Source: Carpediemonas membranifera
Taxonomy: Eukaryota > Fornicata
Direction of reading: 5' to 3'
DNA: 64,000 bases
NCBI GenBank assembly: GCA_019828565.1
Contig: JAHDYR010000005.1
Coordinates: 1,054,001 to 1,118,000, forward strand
The notes under the pieces were generated by a model. It was not told where the DNA came from, made no database searches, and saw only the letters and a list, made by a program, of their open reading frames with translations. The translations under genes were made by a program, and so were the position numbers. This document shows positions 56,701 to 64,000 of this stretch, in pieces (the stretch's first letter is position 1; every line of letters starts with the position of its first letter).

Positions 56701-57649
56701 GGTGGTATCCCGATGCTAGGTCTATCTTGATCATGTAGTCGTTCTTGTGCAGATTGCGGACCGCCCGTCTGATGCCGAACAGACGAAACACCCTCAGCTC
56801 TGCTGTCAACTCGTTCAGGGCTCGGAGGTCGTGCACGGGGCGGACATCGTCTTTGCCCTTCGACACCGCGAACAGGGGTGCGCTGTGACGCAGTTCGTCT
56901 ATCGGGCACGGGGAGAGGACGCCCTTGGCGACTAGCTCTTCGATCTTCGGGAGTAGGCGGGGGTCCACTCGCCTTTGCGGTTCTGGTGGAGGGGGCGCAG
57001 AGGTGAGGTGGATAGGGACGCCATCCCGCAGCCAGCTTACTACCTCGGGGGAGGCACCGAGTCTTGCCCACACCGGCCACTTTTTGTTCATTGACGGGAA
57101 CTGAACATCTGTGGCAAGGGCTACTTCTTGTGCTTCTTGTGAAACCCCCCCTTTGTTCTGGGGCTGGTCCTTTCTCTTACCCTTGGCTCTGGCTTTGGCT
57201 GCGCAGTAGGAGATGGCACGGGGGGTTTTGGTCTGGGACGTGTTGAACAAGTCGAGAAACAGTTCGCAGGTTGCGTCCGACCAGTTGTCGTCCTTGAGGT
57301 CCAGAAGGGTACGGCGTGCTTGGAGTTCCACCAGGAGTCTTGCTTTGAGCGGCTCGTCGTCGAGGGCGTTGACGATCACCATCACGCGGCGAAGCCACTT
57401 TGCTTCCGCCTTAAGTGGTCTCTTTGTCGGAAGCTCGCCGTATGCATCCATCTCTGCCAGTGTTTGGTCAATATCCGCTTCATCTTGTTCAGGGAAGAAA
57501 TCAATTTGAGATTCCTTCGGCGGCTCGGTCTCGGGCGGCGGAGGAGGCGGATTAAGCTTTGCAAGCTGTTGCGAGATGGTAGCGATTGAGGCTTCTAGGT
57601 TATTGAGCCTCGTTGCCGTCGGATCTGGATGTTCCGAATTTTCTACCAT
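56666..57649 (-). CDS. E3 gag - RT (first half)
   Basis: 327 codons, ATG at 57649 inside A1. Gag part: acidic N-terminus with a proline run, helical core (LKARLLVELQARRTLL), Lys/Gln-rich segment. Then RT N-half: DVRPVHDLRALNEL and MIKIDLASGYHQL. Gag and RT are in one frame here, unlike E1 and E2. Frameshift at about 56685 before RT motif B. Confidence 0.75.
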   Translation of the reverse strand: MVENSEHPDPTATRLNNLEASIATISQQLAKLNPPPPPPETEPPKESQIDFFPEQDEADIDQTLAEMDAYGELPTKRPLKAEAKWLRRVMVIVNALDDEPLKARLLVELQARRTLLDLKDDNWSDATCELFLDLFNTSQTKTPRAISYCAAKARAKGKRKDQPQNKGGVSQEAQEVALATDVQFPSMNKKWPVWARLGASPEVVSWLRDGVPIHLTSAPPPPEPQRRVDPRLLPKIEELVAKGVLSPCPIDELRHSAPLFAVSKGKDDVRPVHDLRALNELTAELRVFRLFGIRRAVRNLHKNDYMIKIDLASGYHQLGVASRDSPS

Positions 57650-57771
57650 TCTGCCCGCATAAACTGCGCGGCTCGCCTGGTCGGCGCATCACCATGCCGG
57701 AGCGAGGCGATCTCATTGCCCTCCGCTCACGGCCCGTTACCCGAGGTAACCTGTCAGCGCGATGTAACGCC
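57614..57771 (-). repeat. Shared A repeat: E3 A1 and E4 A2
   Basis: 158 bp identical to 53935-54092. One copy does two jobs, the structure left by integration of a circle at an A|B junction. Confidence 0.85.
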
Positions 57772-59668
57772 AGCTAGCTGTCCTAGCCTCTAGACATACT
57801 TGCTCTACCCAACGGGGATATCCCACCGGCAACGAGCATAGTGGAATGGCTTGCAGGCACGCTTGCGAGCCCAAACCGACCGTCTCCTCGAGAGACCGCG
57901 TCAAAGAATGTCTGTTGTGGCTTACATCTGCCGTTGTAACGCGTGTCAGCCCCACCCTACCTAGCTCTCCCAGCCACTAGCTCCCGTCAGAGATTTAAAG
58001 TGGTGGTTGGAGAAGGATGGAGGCCAGGTGTCCCTGGACCCCCGGGTGTGTGCGGACCCCGTTGCCCATATATCTCAGCATGCTTTTCGTGGAGGCCCAC
58101 GTCCCCATGGACAGGAGGACTTCGGTACTCGTGTGGGCTACCGCCAACTCCGTGGTGGCGCCCTTGCGGAATGAGTGCCACGAAATGTCGGTGCCGTACG
58201 CCTGGTGGATCCAGTGGCGGAGGGTTGACGCCGGTAGCGGCTTCGATAGTGAAATACCACCGGTTGAGGTGATCGCCCGCCAGATGAGGTCGTCGTCGCG
58301 GCGCGTTGCCGTGGGGACCCATGCCTTCAGGGCCCTTGCTGGGTTAAAGCGGGCCCACGATTGGTTTGGTACCAGCTTGCGGACGCCTGTGGCAGTCTTA
58401 GTTCTCGCGAACAGAAGGAGGGCATTGCCATCAGCGTCGAACTCGACGTCTCTTCGTCTGAGCCCAAAGATCTCTGCGCCTCTACTCACGGTGATAAAGC
58501 AGAGAGCAGAAAAGAGGGCGGCCTGGAAGGCTTGGGGTGACTTCCGACGTCTGTCTATGACCCTGCGGACTCTCGCGGACGTGACAGGCTTCGCACCCCC
58601 GGTCAGGCCTTCTACAGAGGCGACGTTCCGGGCGGCGGCGATTATCTGCTTGGCAGCGATCGGGGGGCGCCAGTCAGACACGAGTGGGGCGGCCTCGCAA
58701 ATCCAGTAGCCTTTCCTGTGTATCGACTGTGGGCCCGACGTGGTACCCTCGGTCAGAAGGAACTCTTTGAGCTGTTGCGCGTGTGAGTGGCTCGCGTTGC
58801 GGGATTGGAGGAATTTGGCGACCCAGCCCGCTGCTGTGCGGCGCGACGATTCGTTTCTGAAATGTGATAGTCGGTCGTCAGCGAGGAGGGCTTGGAACGG
58901 GTTTTCAGGATAAGCGCCACGAAGCGGATCTTGCCCTTGTCTGTCGCTGTCCAGGCTAGCTCGGACTGCAGGAGGTGTTTCGCCTGGACTCTGAGGTACA
59001 ACTTGAGGGGTGTCAAACGTTTGATGGCTCGGACCTCGGGCGAGTTGAGGTCCGGGCACAGGACTATCGCCGCTGATCTCCAGTGTCGAGGGTTCCCAGT
59101 CTGGGTCGAGGCGCGTATTGTCTGGAGGCGACGACACGTCACTCCAAGAAGGGCTATAGGAGGAGCTATATAAATCCTGACTCCCCTCCAGTCCATCTGG
59201 AAGCCGTTGTCGTGGATTGACCAGGCTATTTCTGCAAAAGCCTGGTAAGGCCAGAACCTTGTCGGGGCGTGCTGTGACGTCGATCTCGACCGGCCCCCAC
59301 TTGCGCATGATGGTTTCCAAGACTTCTCGGGGTGACGACCAGTCGAGCTTGGCGAACCTGGAGAGCCTGTCCGCCTGGACATTCAGGTGTCCGGCAATAT
59401 GGAAGCAGTGGACGTCGAGGCGCTTGGTTTCTGCCGTGTTGTAGATGTCCTGTAGGATCTGGTGTGCGGCTGGGGGGAGGTTCGGCGATCCCCGTCTGTT
59501 TACCCAGCTGATGGCAGCTGAGTTGTCGGCAAAGACTGTGAGAGAGGAGCGTGACTCCTGCTGGGGCACGAGATTGATCGCCTGAGCGATCGCGAAGAGC
59601 TCCTTGACGCCAATGTGTTCCCCCTTGAGATGAGGGGGGAAGGCACCCTGTGATGCCGCTCCCTTCTC
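57772..59668 (-). mobile_element. Second copy of the E3 family, E4, 5'-truncated
   Basis: Matches E3 from its B1 onward (54093 to about 55990) with only single-base indels. It stops at 59668 in RNase H, where LINE sequence begins. Confidence 0.85.
57995..59569 (-). CDS. E4 RNase H end - tyrosine recombinase
   Basis: 524 codons open without frameshift. Starts in RNase H (FADNSAAISWV), includes IAGHLNVQADRLSR, the linker, and the complete recombinase with R, H-x-x-R, W and Tyr as in E3. It shows that the family pol is normally one continuous frame here and that E3's breaks are secondary. Nominal start is an internal codon. Confidence 0.8.
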   Translation of the reverse strand: MPQQESRSSLTVFADNSAAISWVNRRGSPNLPPAAHQILQDIYNTAETKRLDVHCFHIAGHLNVQADRLSRFAKLDWSSPREVLETIMRKWGPVEIDVTARPDKVLALPGFCRNSLVNPRQRLPDGLEGSQDLYSSSYSPSWSDVSSPPDNTRLDPDWEPSTLEISGDSPVPGPQLARGPSHQTFDTPQVVPQSPGETPPAVRASLDSDRQGQDPLRGAYPENPFQALLADDRLSHFRNESSRRTAAGWVAKFLQSRNASHSHAQQLKEFLLTEGTTSGPQSIHRKGYWICEAAPLVSDWRPPIAAKQIIAAARNVASVEGLTGGAKPVTSARVRRVIDRRRKSPQAFQAALFSALCFITVSRGAEIFGLRRRDVEFDADGNALLLFARTKTATGVRKLVPNQSWARFNPARALKAWVPTATRRDDDLIWRAITSTGGISLSKPLPASTLRHWIHQAYGTDISWHSFRKGATTELAVAHTSTEVLLSMGTWASTKSMLRYMGNGVRTHPGVQGHLASILLQPPL

Positions 59669-61176
59669 ATGAGAGCAGGCATGTAAGCGCGTACCACGTC
59701 GAACATGAACGCCCTAGATAGGCATCCATAAGCGTTCGATAAGTCGAGGGAGACAACAGTCCCTCCCTCCTCGTAGACCCTGGTCACGCTGTCACTCAGC
59801 CTCTCCAGGCCGCACTTCTCCCCCACCCCATACTGATCCTTGAGGGTCCGGTCGACGTCGACCAGGCGGGCCCTCACAGCCCAGGCGAGAGCCTTCGCCG
59901 CAACCCGCCGAAGCGAGTCCCCGATGGCCACTCCTCGGATCTTCCCGGCCCCCTTGGGGACCGGGACAATGATGCAGTGGCTCAATACCGCGGTGTAGGT
60001 CTCGCCGTTCAGGATGTCCTGTACGATCGGCATCAATGCGGCGATGAGGTCATGTCTGGCCACCTTCGCTGCTATTCTGATATGGAGGAAGGACAAGCCC
60101 GACGGCCCTGGGGCCGCCTCGGCCTTTAGAGCGTGTAGTACAGTCTTGAGGGTCCTAGCGGACACCTCAACTGACTGCAGTGGCTCTGCGGGGACGTCCT
60201 TAAACGGAACATCTGGGCGCAGGCCACTGTAATCCTCCTGCAGTCTCTTCAGCTCTACATCCACCTCCTGTGGTGACAGGCCCGCATCCTCAGCTACCAG
60301 CGCAGTGGCTGCCTTGGACACGAACCCGTGGCGAACCAGTCGCATCACCTTACGCCACTTGGACGGGCGGCGCTTGGGGCCTTTCGATGCAACCGGCGGT
60401 GCGTACAGCGCCTTCGGGTACTCGAGTACCGTCCTCAGGGCCGCGCGCTTCTCGTCCTCGCTCTCCACGAGGGCCACCCGCTTGAGCTTCTCGATCAGGC
60501 CTCTGGCGAATTTCTCGCGTCCCCTCTTGGGGGGAGCGATCTTGCCAAGGAAGAGAGCCTGTCCCGGTGGTAGGAACACGTCGGGTCGATGGGCTGGGTG
60601 AGCGGGAGGGGCAGTCGGGGGGCTTGCGGTGAAGCCCACCGCGGTGACGTGCGCTGCTGCGCTCGGCTGCGATGACAGCTGGCTACCAGGGGCGTGGACC
60701 TCTTCGACAGATGGAAGGAGACTGGCAGGGTCGTTGTTGCCCATCACGTTTCTCCTGATCTCTCGGAAGAATTCGGCCGCCACCGACGGAGCTGTTTTGG
60801 CAGAACGCAGCGGTGTTGCTTTGGGAGTACTGCTAAGAGTAACACCCGCCGCGTCTAAGAGCCGCTTGAAGGAATCTACGATGTCCTTCAGTGCTCTCAC
60901 CGTCAAACGCACAATCTTCTTGTTGTTCACGTCCTTCATCAGCTCGACGATGGCCGCTTCGGAGCACAGCGTATCAAACACTGTCTCTACATTGCACCAA
61001 CGTGCGTCAATGAACTCAGCATTGACGAATTTCGCGTAGTCGGTACGAACAGTCTGCAGCAGAAGCTGTACGTCCCGAGCAAGCGCGTTTTCGCGCCAAT
61101 CGGACGTTATGGAAACTCTCATCGCCATCTGGCCTCCAGGATCAGCCTGGGGCGCAGAAAATGACGACATTTCCAT
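59669..61176 (-). pseudogene. RLE LINE ORF, N-terminal and RT, 3'-truncated
   Basis: First ATG at 61176, within 3 bp of the target junction. About 330 residues of unassigned N-terminus (no clear C2H2 fingers seen), then RT: AAPGPSGLSFLHIRI, HCIIVPVPKG, IRGVAIGDSLRRVAAKAL, and motif A VSLDLSNAYGCLSR. Ends at the E4 junction before motif C. GPSG and this motif order are typical of non-LTR RTs. Confidence 0.8.
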
Positions 61177-61178
61177 TT
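59669..61178 (-). mobile_element. tRNA-Thr-targeting RLE LINE, copy B (5' part)
   Basis: Begins at the truncated tRNA-Thr sequence (61179-61190) and runs to the junction with E4. N-terminal region and RT fingers/palm present; 3' half lost. Confidence 0.8.
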
Positions 61179-61225
61179 CGGGAGGGAGCACAGTTTATTG
61201 CCTTTTGGACGAACTGTATTGCGAG
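61179..61225 (-). repeat. tRNA-Thr 3' end + flank (variant 2) between LINE units
   Basis: cgggagggagca equals the last 12 bp of the tRNA-Thr gene. The 35-bp flank differs from the one at 53757-53792 but has a T-run (cctttt) and the same gcgag end, so it comes from another tRNA-Thr locus. Confidence 0.75.
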
Positions 61226-61580
61226 CGGCGAGGCGCAGCCGAGCTTCGCGAGCCTGAGCGCAGCGAAGACGTCACTCTAGTGGTCAGTATGTCGGGTTTG
61301 AGGCACTGCTCGCTCCGAAATCTCCCTTTCGACTCTCCACTCAGTCACAACGAACGCGAACGCGAATAACGCGCAGATCACGCTCAAAGTACAGAAACAA
61401 CATCAGTATTAGTGGTTGAGGCCATTAGCCTCAGCTTGACGGTGCGCAGCATCCGCCTGGCGCATGAACGCATGGAACACATGAACTTGCTTTCGCGCCA
61501 TACGAGTCTCGTACGTCGTCGAGTCACCATCTGGCCTCCAGGATCAGCCTGGGGCACAGAAAATGACGACATTTCCATTT
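61226..61580 (-). mobile_element. Internally deleted LINE derivative (SINE-like), B'
   Basis: About 355 bp: the LINE 5' end (start MEMSSFSVPQ), then directly the 3' end of the ORF (similar to 61812-61900 of copy C) and 3' UTR with the conserved 43-bp terminus 61226-61268. Bounded on both sides by tRNA-Thr fragments, so it integrated as a unit. Confidence 0.7.
61384..61578 (-). CDS. Short ORF of the LINE derivative
   Basis: 64 codons from ATG 61578, fusing the first ~16 LINE residues to a C-terminal tail resembling AAFIKQCDAAHAA of copy C. Unlikely to have its own function. Confidence 0.5.
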   Translation of the reverse strand: MEMSSFSVPQADPGGQMVTRRRTRLVWRESKFMCSMRSCARRMLRTVKLRLMASTTNTDVVSVL

Positions 61581-61628
61581 CGGGAGGGAGCAAACTTTTA
61601 TGTAATCAACGACAAACTGTCTAGCGAG
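61581..61628 (-). repeat. tRNA-Thr 3' end + flank (variant 1) between LINE units
   Basis: 48 bp identical to 53745-53792, the end and 3' flank of the tRNA-Thr gene in this window. Confidence 0.9.
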
Positions 61629-61671
61629 CGGCGAGGCGCAGCCGAGCTTCGCGAGCCTGAGCGCAGCGAAG
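61629..61671 (-). repeat. Conserved 43-bp LINE 3' terminus
   Basis: Identical to 61226-61268, although the flanking 3' UTRs differ. Likely recognised by the RT during target-primed reverse transcription. Confidence 0.85.
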
Positions 61672-61811
61672 CAGTTTGAGGCTATGGGGTGCGTCGGGGT
61701 CCTCCGTCGCTCCATCCAGTGAGTCGCTGGCGAGTCAACAAAACCAACAAGAACACTCTGAAGCGCTCTGCACGAGCCGATTGCTACACCAATATCAGAA
61801 TTGAGTAACAA

Positions 61812-62012
61812 TTAGTGGGAGAGGCCCAAATCCTCTGCTGCAGCATGTGCTGCGTCGCATTGCTTGATGAACGCTGCATATGTGTGCACTTGCCCTCTCA
61901 TGCACGCCAAGAAAGCGTTATCAGCCATCTCGCGGACCTGCTCAGCCTTAAGACCAAGTTCATCGCGCAAATCGTCCGTCCAGCCCCCTTCCGTGCACTC
62001 TTCCAACGTCAC
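61812..62012 (-). pseudogene. RLE LINE C-terminal tail
   Basis: 66 codons ending the LINE protein (EMADNAFLACMRGQVHTYAAF...), one frame off from 61960-63141. The shift falls near 62010-62040. Confidence 0.6.
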
Positions 62013-63141
62013 CGTTGTGAAGCGTCACCGCGGGTATGAGCTTGACGTCCCAGTTGGAGTACTGGGCGCGCTTGCTCGTCATGGCCTGAGACACGTGGTT
62101 GCTGACGACGTTGTCAATGACGATTGCCTTCACGCCAGGTTTCGTGAGGAGGATGTCCGCCCGCGCCTTCATAGGCTTGGTCCGGTCAATGGTCCACTCA
62201 CTGGCCTTGTTCAACCACACCTCGGACTGGACTCTCCAGCCATAACCCTTCAGGTCTCTCACCAGCCCGTCCTTGATAGCGTTGTGACGCTCGTCGTCCA
62301 GGCCTCCACGGAGGCATGGGCAGCACAGGGTGTGAGTAGCGTTGCACACAACGGACTGGTGGTTCACGGTGCGTGCCCTGCAGAGAGGGCAGACGTCAAA
62401 TCCGGGCGTGAATGCGGGGAGGCCCAGGTGATTGCGGAAGATGGGGGCAACAGCGGCATCGGTTACCGAGCGCCCAAGAGAGGTCGGGTCGACCATCATG
62501 AACGACCGAACGACGTTGGGCGAGACGGCGGCACTCACAGAGAGCTTGGTGGCAATAGATTCCTCAACGAGGCGAACCAAGTTCTTCTGCGTGTGGTCGG
62601 CGTCAAGAGCCTTCACATCGTCCAAGCCACTAGGCCAGTTCGACGGCGTGTTGAGCTGGGGCGGGAGACACTTGATGGCACCCGTCACGCTGTCAGGTGA
62701 GCGTGTAACACCCAGCCCTGCCAGTTGTCTCGTGGCCGCGAGGAACGCGGGAGCCCACACGACTGATGGCATTGCCAGCGCAAGCCCGCGTCTTTCGACC
62801 GGCATACTCAGGCGGAGAGCAAAGTCGTCATCGACCTCAGCCTCGCTCGACAGGATTCGGAGGATGGCCGGGACCGCCTCTTTCTTCTCAAATCCGAGCT
62901 CAGCCTCGTAGAGACCGTTGCCGACTCCACCCGTTGCGGGGGGAACGTTACGGAAGAAGTGCTCCCACTTTGTGAGCGCACAATACTTCGCAATGATCAA
63001 CGCAGGGGCAGTTGCCTCCGGCCCCTCCTTGGCCACCATCTCTCCGGCAGCGTTAAGGAGTTGCATCACGCGACTGTTGACCTTGGCCAACTCACCCATC
63101 GCATGAGCAGCGGACCCAACCGGAACGCCCACGAGAAACAT
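61960..63141 (-). pseudogene. RLE LINE thumb, zinc knuckle and restriction-like endonuclease
   Basis: Starts at LVGVPVGS (post-RT motif), then a thumb-like helical region with AKYCALTKWEHFFRNVPP. A zinc cluster (CPLC...H..C...CCPC) precedes RHN, and then RADILL...AIVIDNVV, matching the R-x-D and I/V-D catalytic pattern of restriction-like endonucleases of R2/CRE/NeSL-type LINEs. That enzyme nicks a specific site. RT catalytic motif C is deleted, so the copy is dead. Confidence 0.75.
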
Positions 63142-63911
63142 GAACGCCCTAGATAGGCATCCATAAGCGTTCGATAAGTCGAGGGAGACAACAGTCCTCC
63201 CTCCTCGTAGACCCTGGTCACGCTGTCACTCAGCCTCTCCAGGCCGCACTTCTCCCCCACCCCATACTGATCCTTGAGGGTCCGGTCGACGTCGACCAGG
63301 CGGGCCCTCACAGCCCAGGCGAGAGCCTTCGCCGCAACCCGCCGAAGCGAGTCCCCGATGGCCACTCCTCGGATCTTCCCAGCCCCCTTGGGGACCGGGA
63401 CAATGATGCAGTGGCTCAATACCGCGGTGTAGGTCTCGCCGTTCAGGATGTCCTGTACGATCGGCATCAATGCGGCGATGAGGTCATGTCTGGCCACCTT
63501 CGCTGCTATTCTGATATGGAGGAAGGACAAGCCCGACGGCCCTGGGGCCGCCTCGGCCTTTAGAGCGTGTAGTACAGTCTTGAGGGTCCTAGCGGACACC
63601 TCAACTGACTGCAGTGGCTCTGCGGGGACGTCCTTAAACGGAACATCTGGGCGCAGGCCACTGTAATCCTCCTGCAGTCTCTTCAGCTCTACATCCACCT
63701 CCTGTGGTGACAGGCCCGCATCCTCAGCTACCAGCGCAGTGGCTGCCTTGGACACGAACCCGTGGCGAACCAGTCGCATCACCTTACGCCACTTGGACGG
63801 GCGGCGCTTGGGGCCTTTCGATGCAACCGGCGGTGCGTACAGCGCCTTCGGGTACTCGAGTACCGTCCTCAGGGCCGCGCGCTTCTCGTCCTCGCTCTCC
63901 ACGAGGGCCAC
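63142..63911 (-). pseudogene. RLE LINE RT N-part, copy C
   Basis: Same GPSG, VPKGAGKIRG and YGVGEKCGLERL motifs as copy B. Single-base losses in a C-run (about 63195) and a G-run (about 63963) break the frame relative to copy B. Confidence 0.8.
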
Positions 63912-64000
63912 CCGCTTGAGCTTCTCGATCAGGCCTCTGGCGAATTTCTCGCGTCCCCTCTTGGGGGAGCGATCTTGCCAAGGAAGAGAGCCTGTCCCGG

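Larger units (their letters stand above)
53791..57771 (-). mobile_element. Ngaro/PAT-like YR retrotransposon E3
   Basis: B2 53791-53836 and B1 54093-54138 (46 bp); A2 53935-54092 and A1 57614-57771 (158 bp). Full coding content with frameshifts. Its A1 is followed at once by another B1 and the body of E4, so A1 also serves as A2 of E4. Confidence 0.9.
61629..64000 (-). mobile_element. RLE LINE copy C, internally deleted, runs off the window
   Basis: 3' end at 61629-61671 (43 bp equal to B' terminus). The 3' ORF spans 61812-63141. At about 63140 it jumps to the RT fingers, losing motifs B to D. The 5' part repeats 59690-60590 of copy B almost exactly. Confidence 0.8.

Noticed and set aside
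1-64000. CRISPR arrays, bacterial operons, Shine-Dalgarno sites
   Set aside because: None seen. Introns, tRNA and retroelements show eukaryotic nuclear DNA.

Overview
This window is nuclear DNA of a eukaryote, probably a protist or an early-diverging fungus or holozoan. The evidence is spliceosomal-type introns, a eukaryotic tRNA-Thr gene with a Pol III terminator, chromatin and ubiquitin-type protein domains, and Ty3/gypsy, DIRS/Ngaro-like and LINE retroelements. No species-diagnostic gene is present, so the host is not named.

Region 1 (1-22957) is a compact cluster of about 16 genes on both strands with short gaps. It holds two paralogous OTU-type cysteine proteases, two SET-domain proteins, a zinc-finger protein kinase, a chromodomain protein, a GNAT acetyltransferase, a CHAT/caspase-like protein, a PHD-like zinc-finger protein, a possible HEPN protein and several unknowns. 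Four genes carry introns of only 28-32 nt, and one intron sits at the same place in both OTU paralogs. Gaps are rich in long palindromes and duplicated 80-450 bp segments. The gene mix and palindromes would suit an endogenised large DNA virus or a very large mobile element, but no viral hallmark gene (capsid, DNA polymerase, packaging ATPase) is seen, so this stays an inference.

Region 2 (22958-27848, minus) is a LINE-like element cut at its 3' end. It has an apurinic-type endonuclease and, upstream, reading frames with a low-complexity charged repeat and superfamily-2-helicase-like motifs.

Region 3 (27849-44806) is a nest of Ty3/gypsy chromoviruses: T1 and T1' (near-identical, minus), T2 and T3 (plus), with LTRs of only 81-82 bp. 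T1' is inserted with a 4-bp duplication (gtct) into a DIRS-like element, E5.

Region 4 (44807-59668, minus) is an array of Ngaro/PAT-like tyrosine-recombinase retrotransposons. Unrelated elements E5, E2 and E1 abut base to base, head to tail, and end 3 bp upstream of a tRNA-Thr(AGT) gene (53684-53756). Element E3 starts about 36 bp after the tRNA and shares its A repeat with a truncated copy, E4. E1, E2 and E3 all show the split direct repeat plan (A1 - ORFs - B1 - A2 - B2).

Region 5 (59669-64000, minus) is an array of LINEs with a restriction-like endonuclease domain (R2/NeSL/CRE-like). Units are separated by the 3' end of tRNA-Thr plus its flank, so the family appears to target tRNA-Thr genes. 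One unit is an internally deleted, SINE-like derivative. Thus one tRNA gene has attracted two unrelated classes of retroelement.
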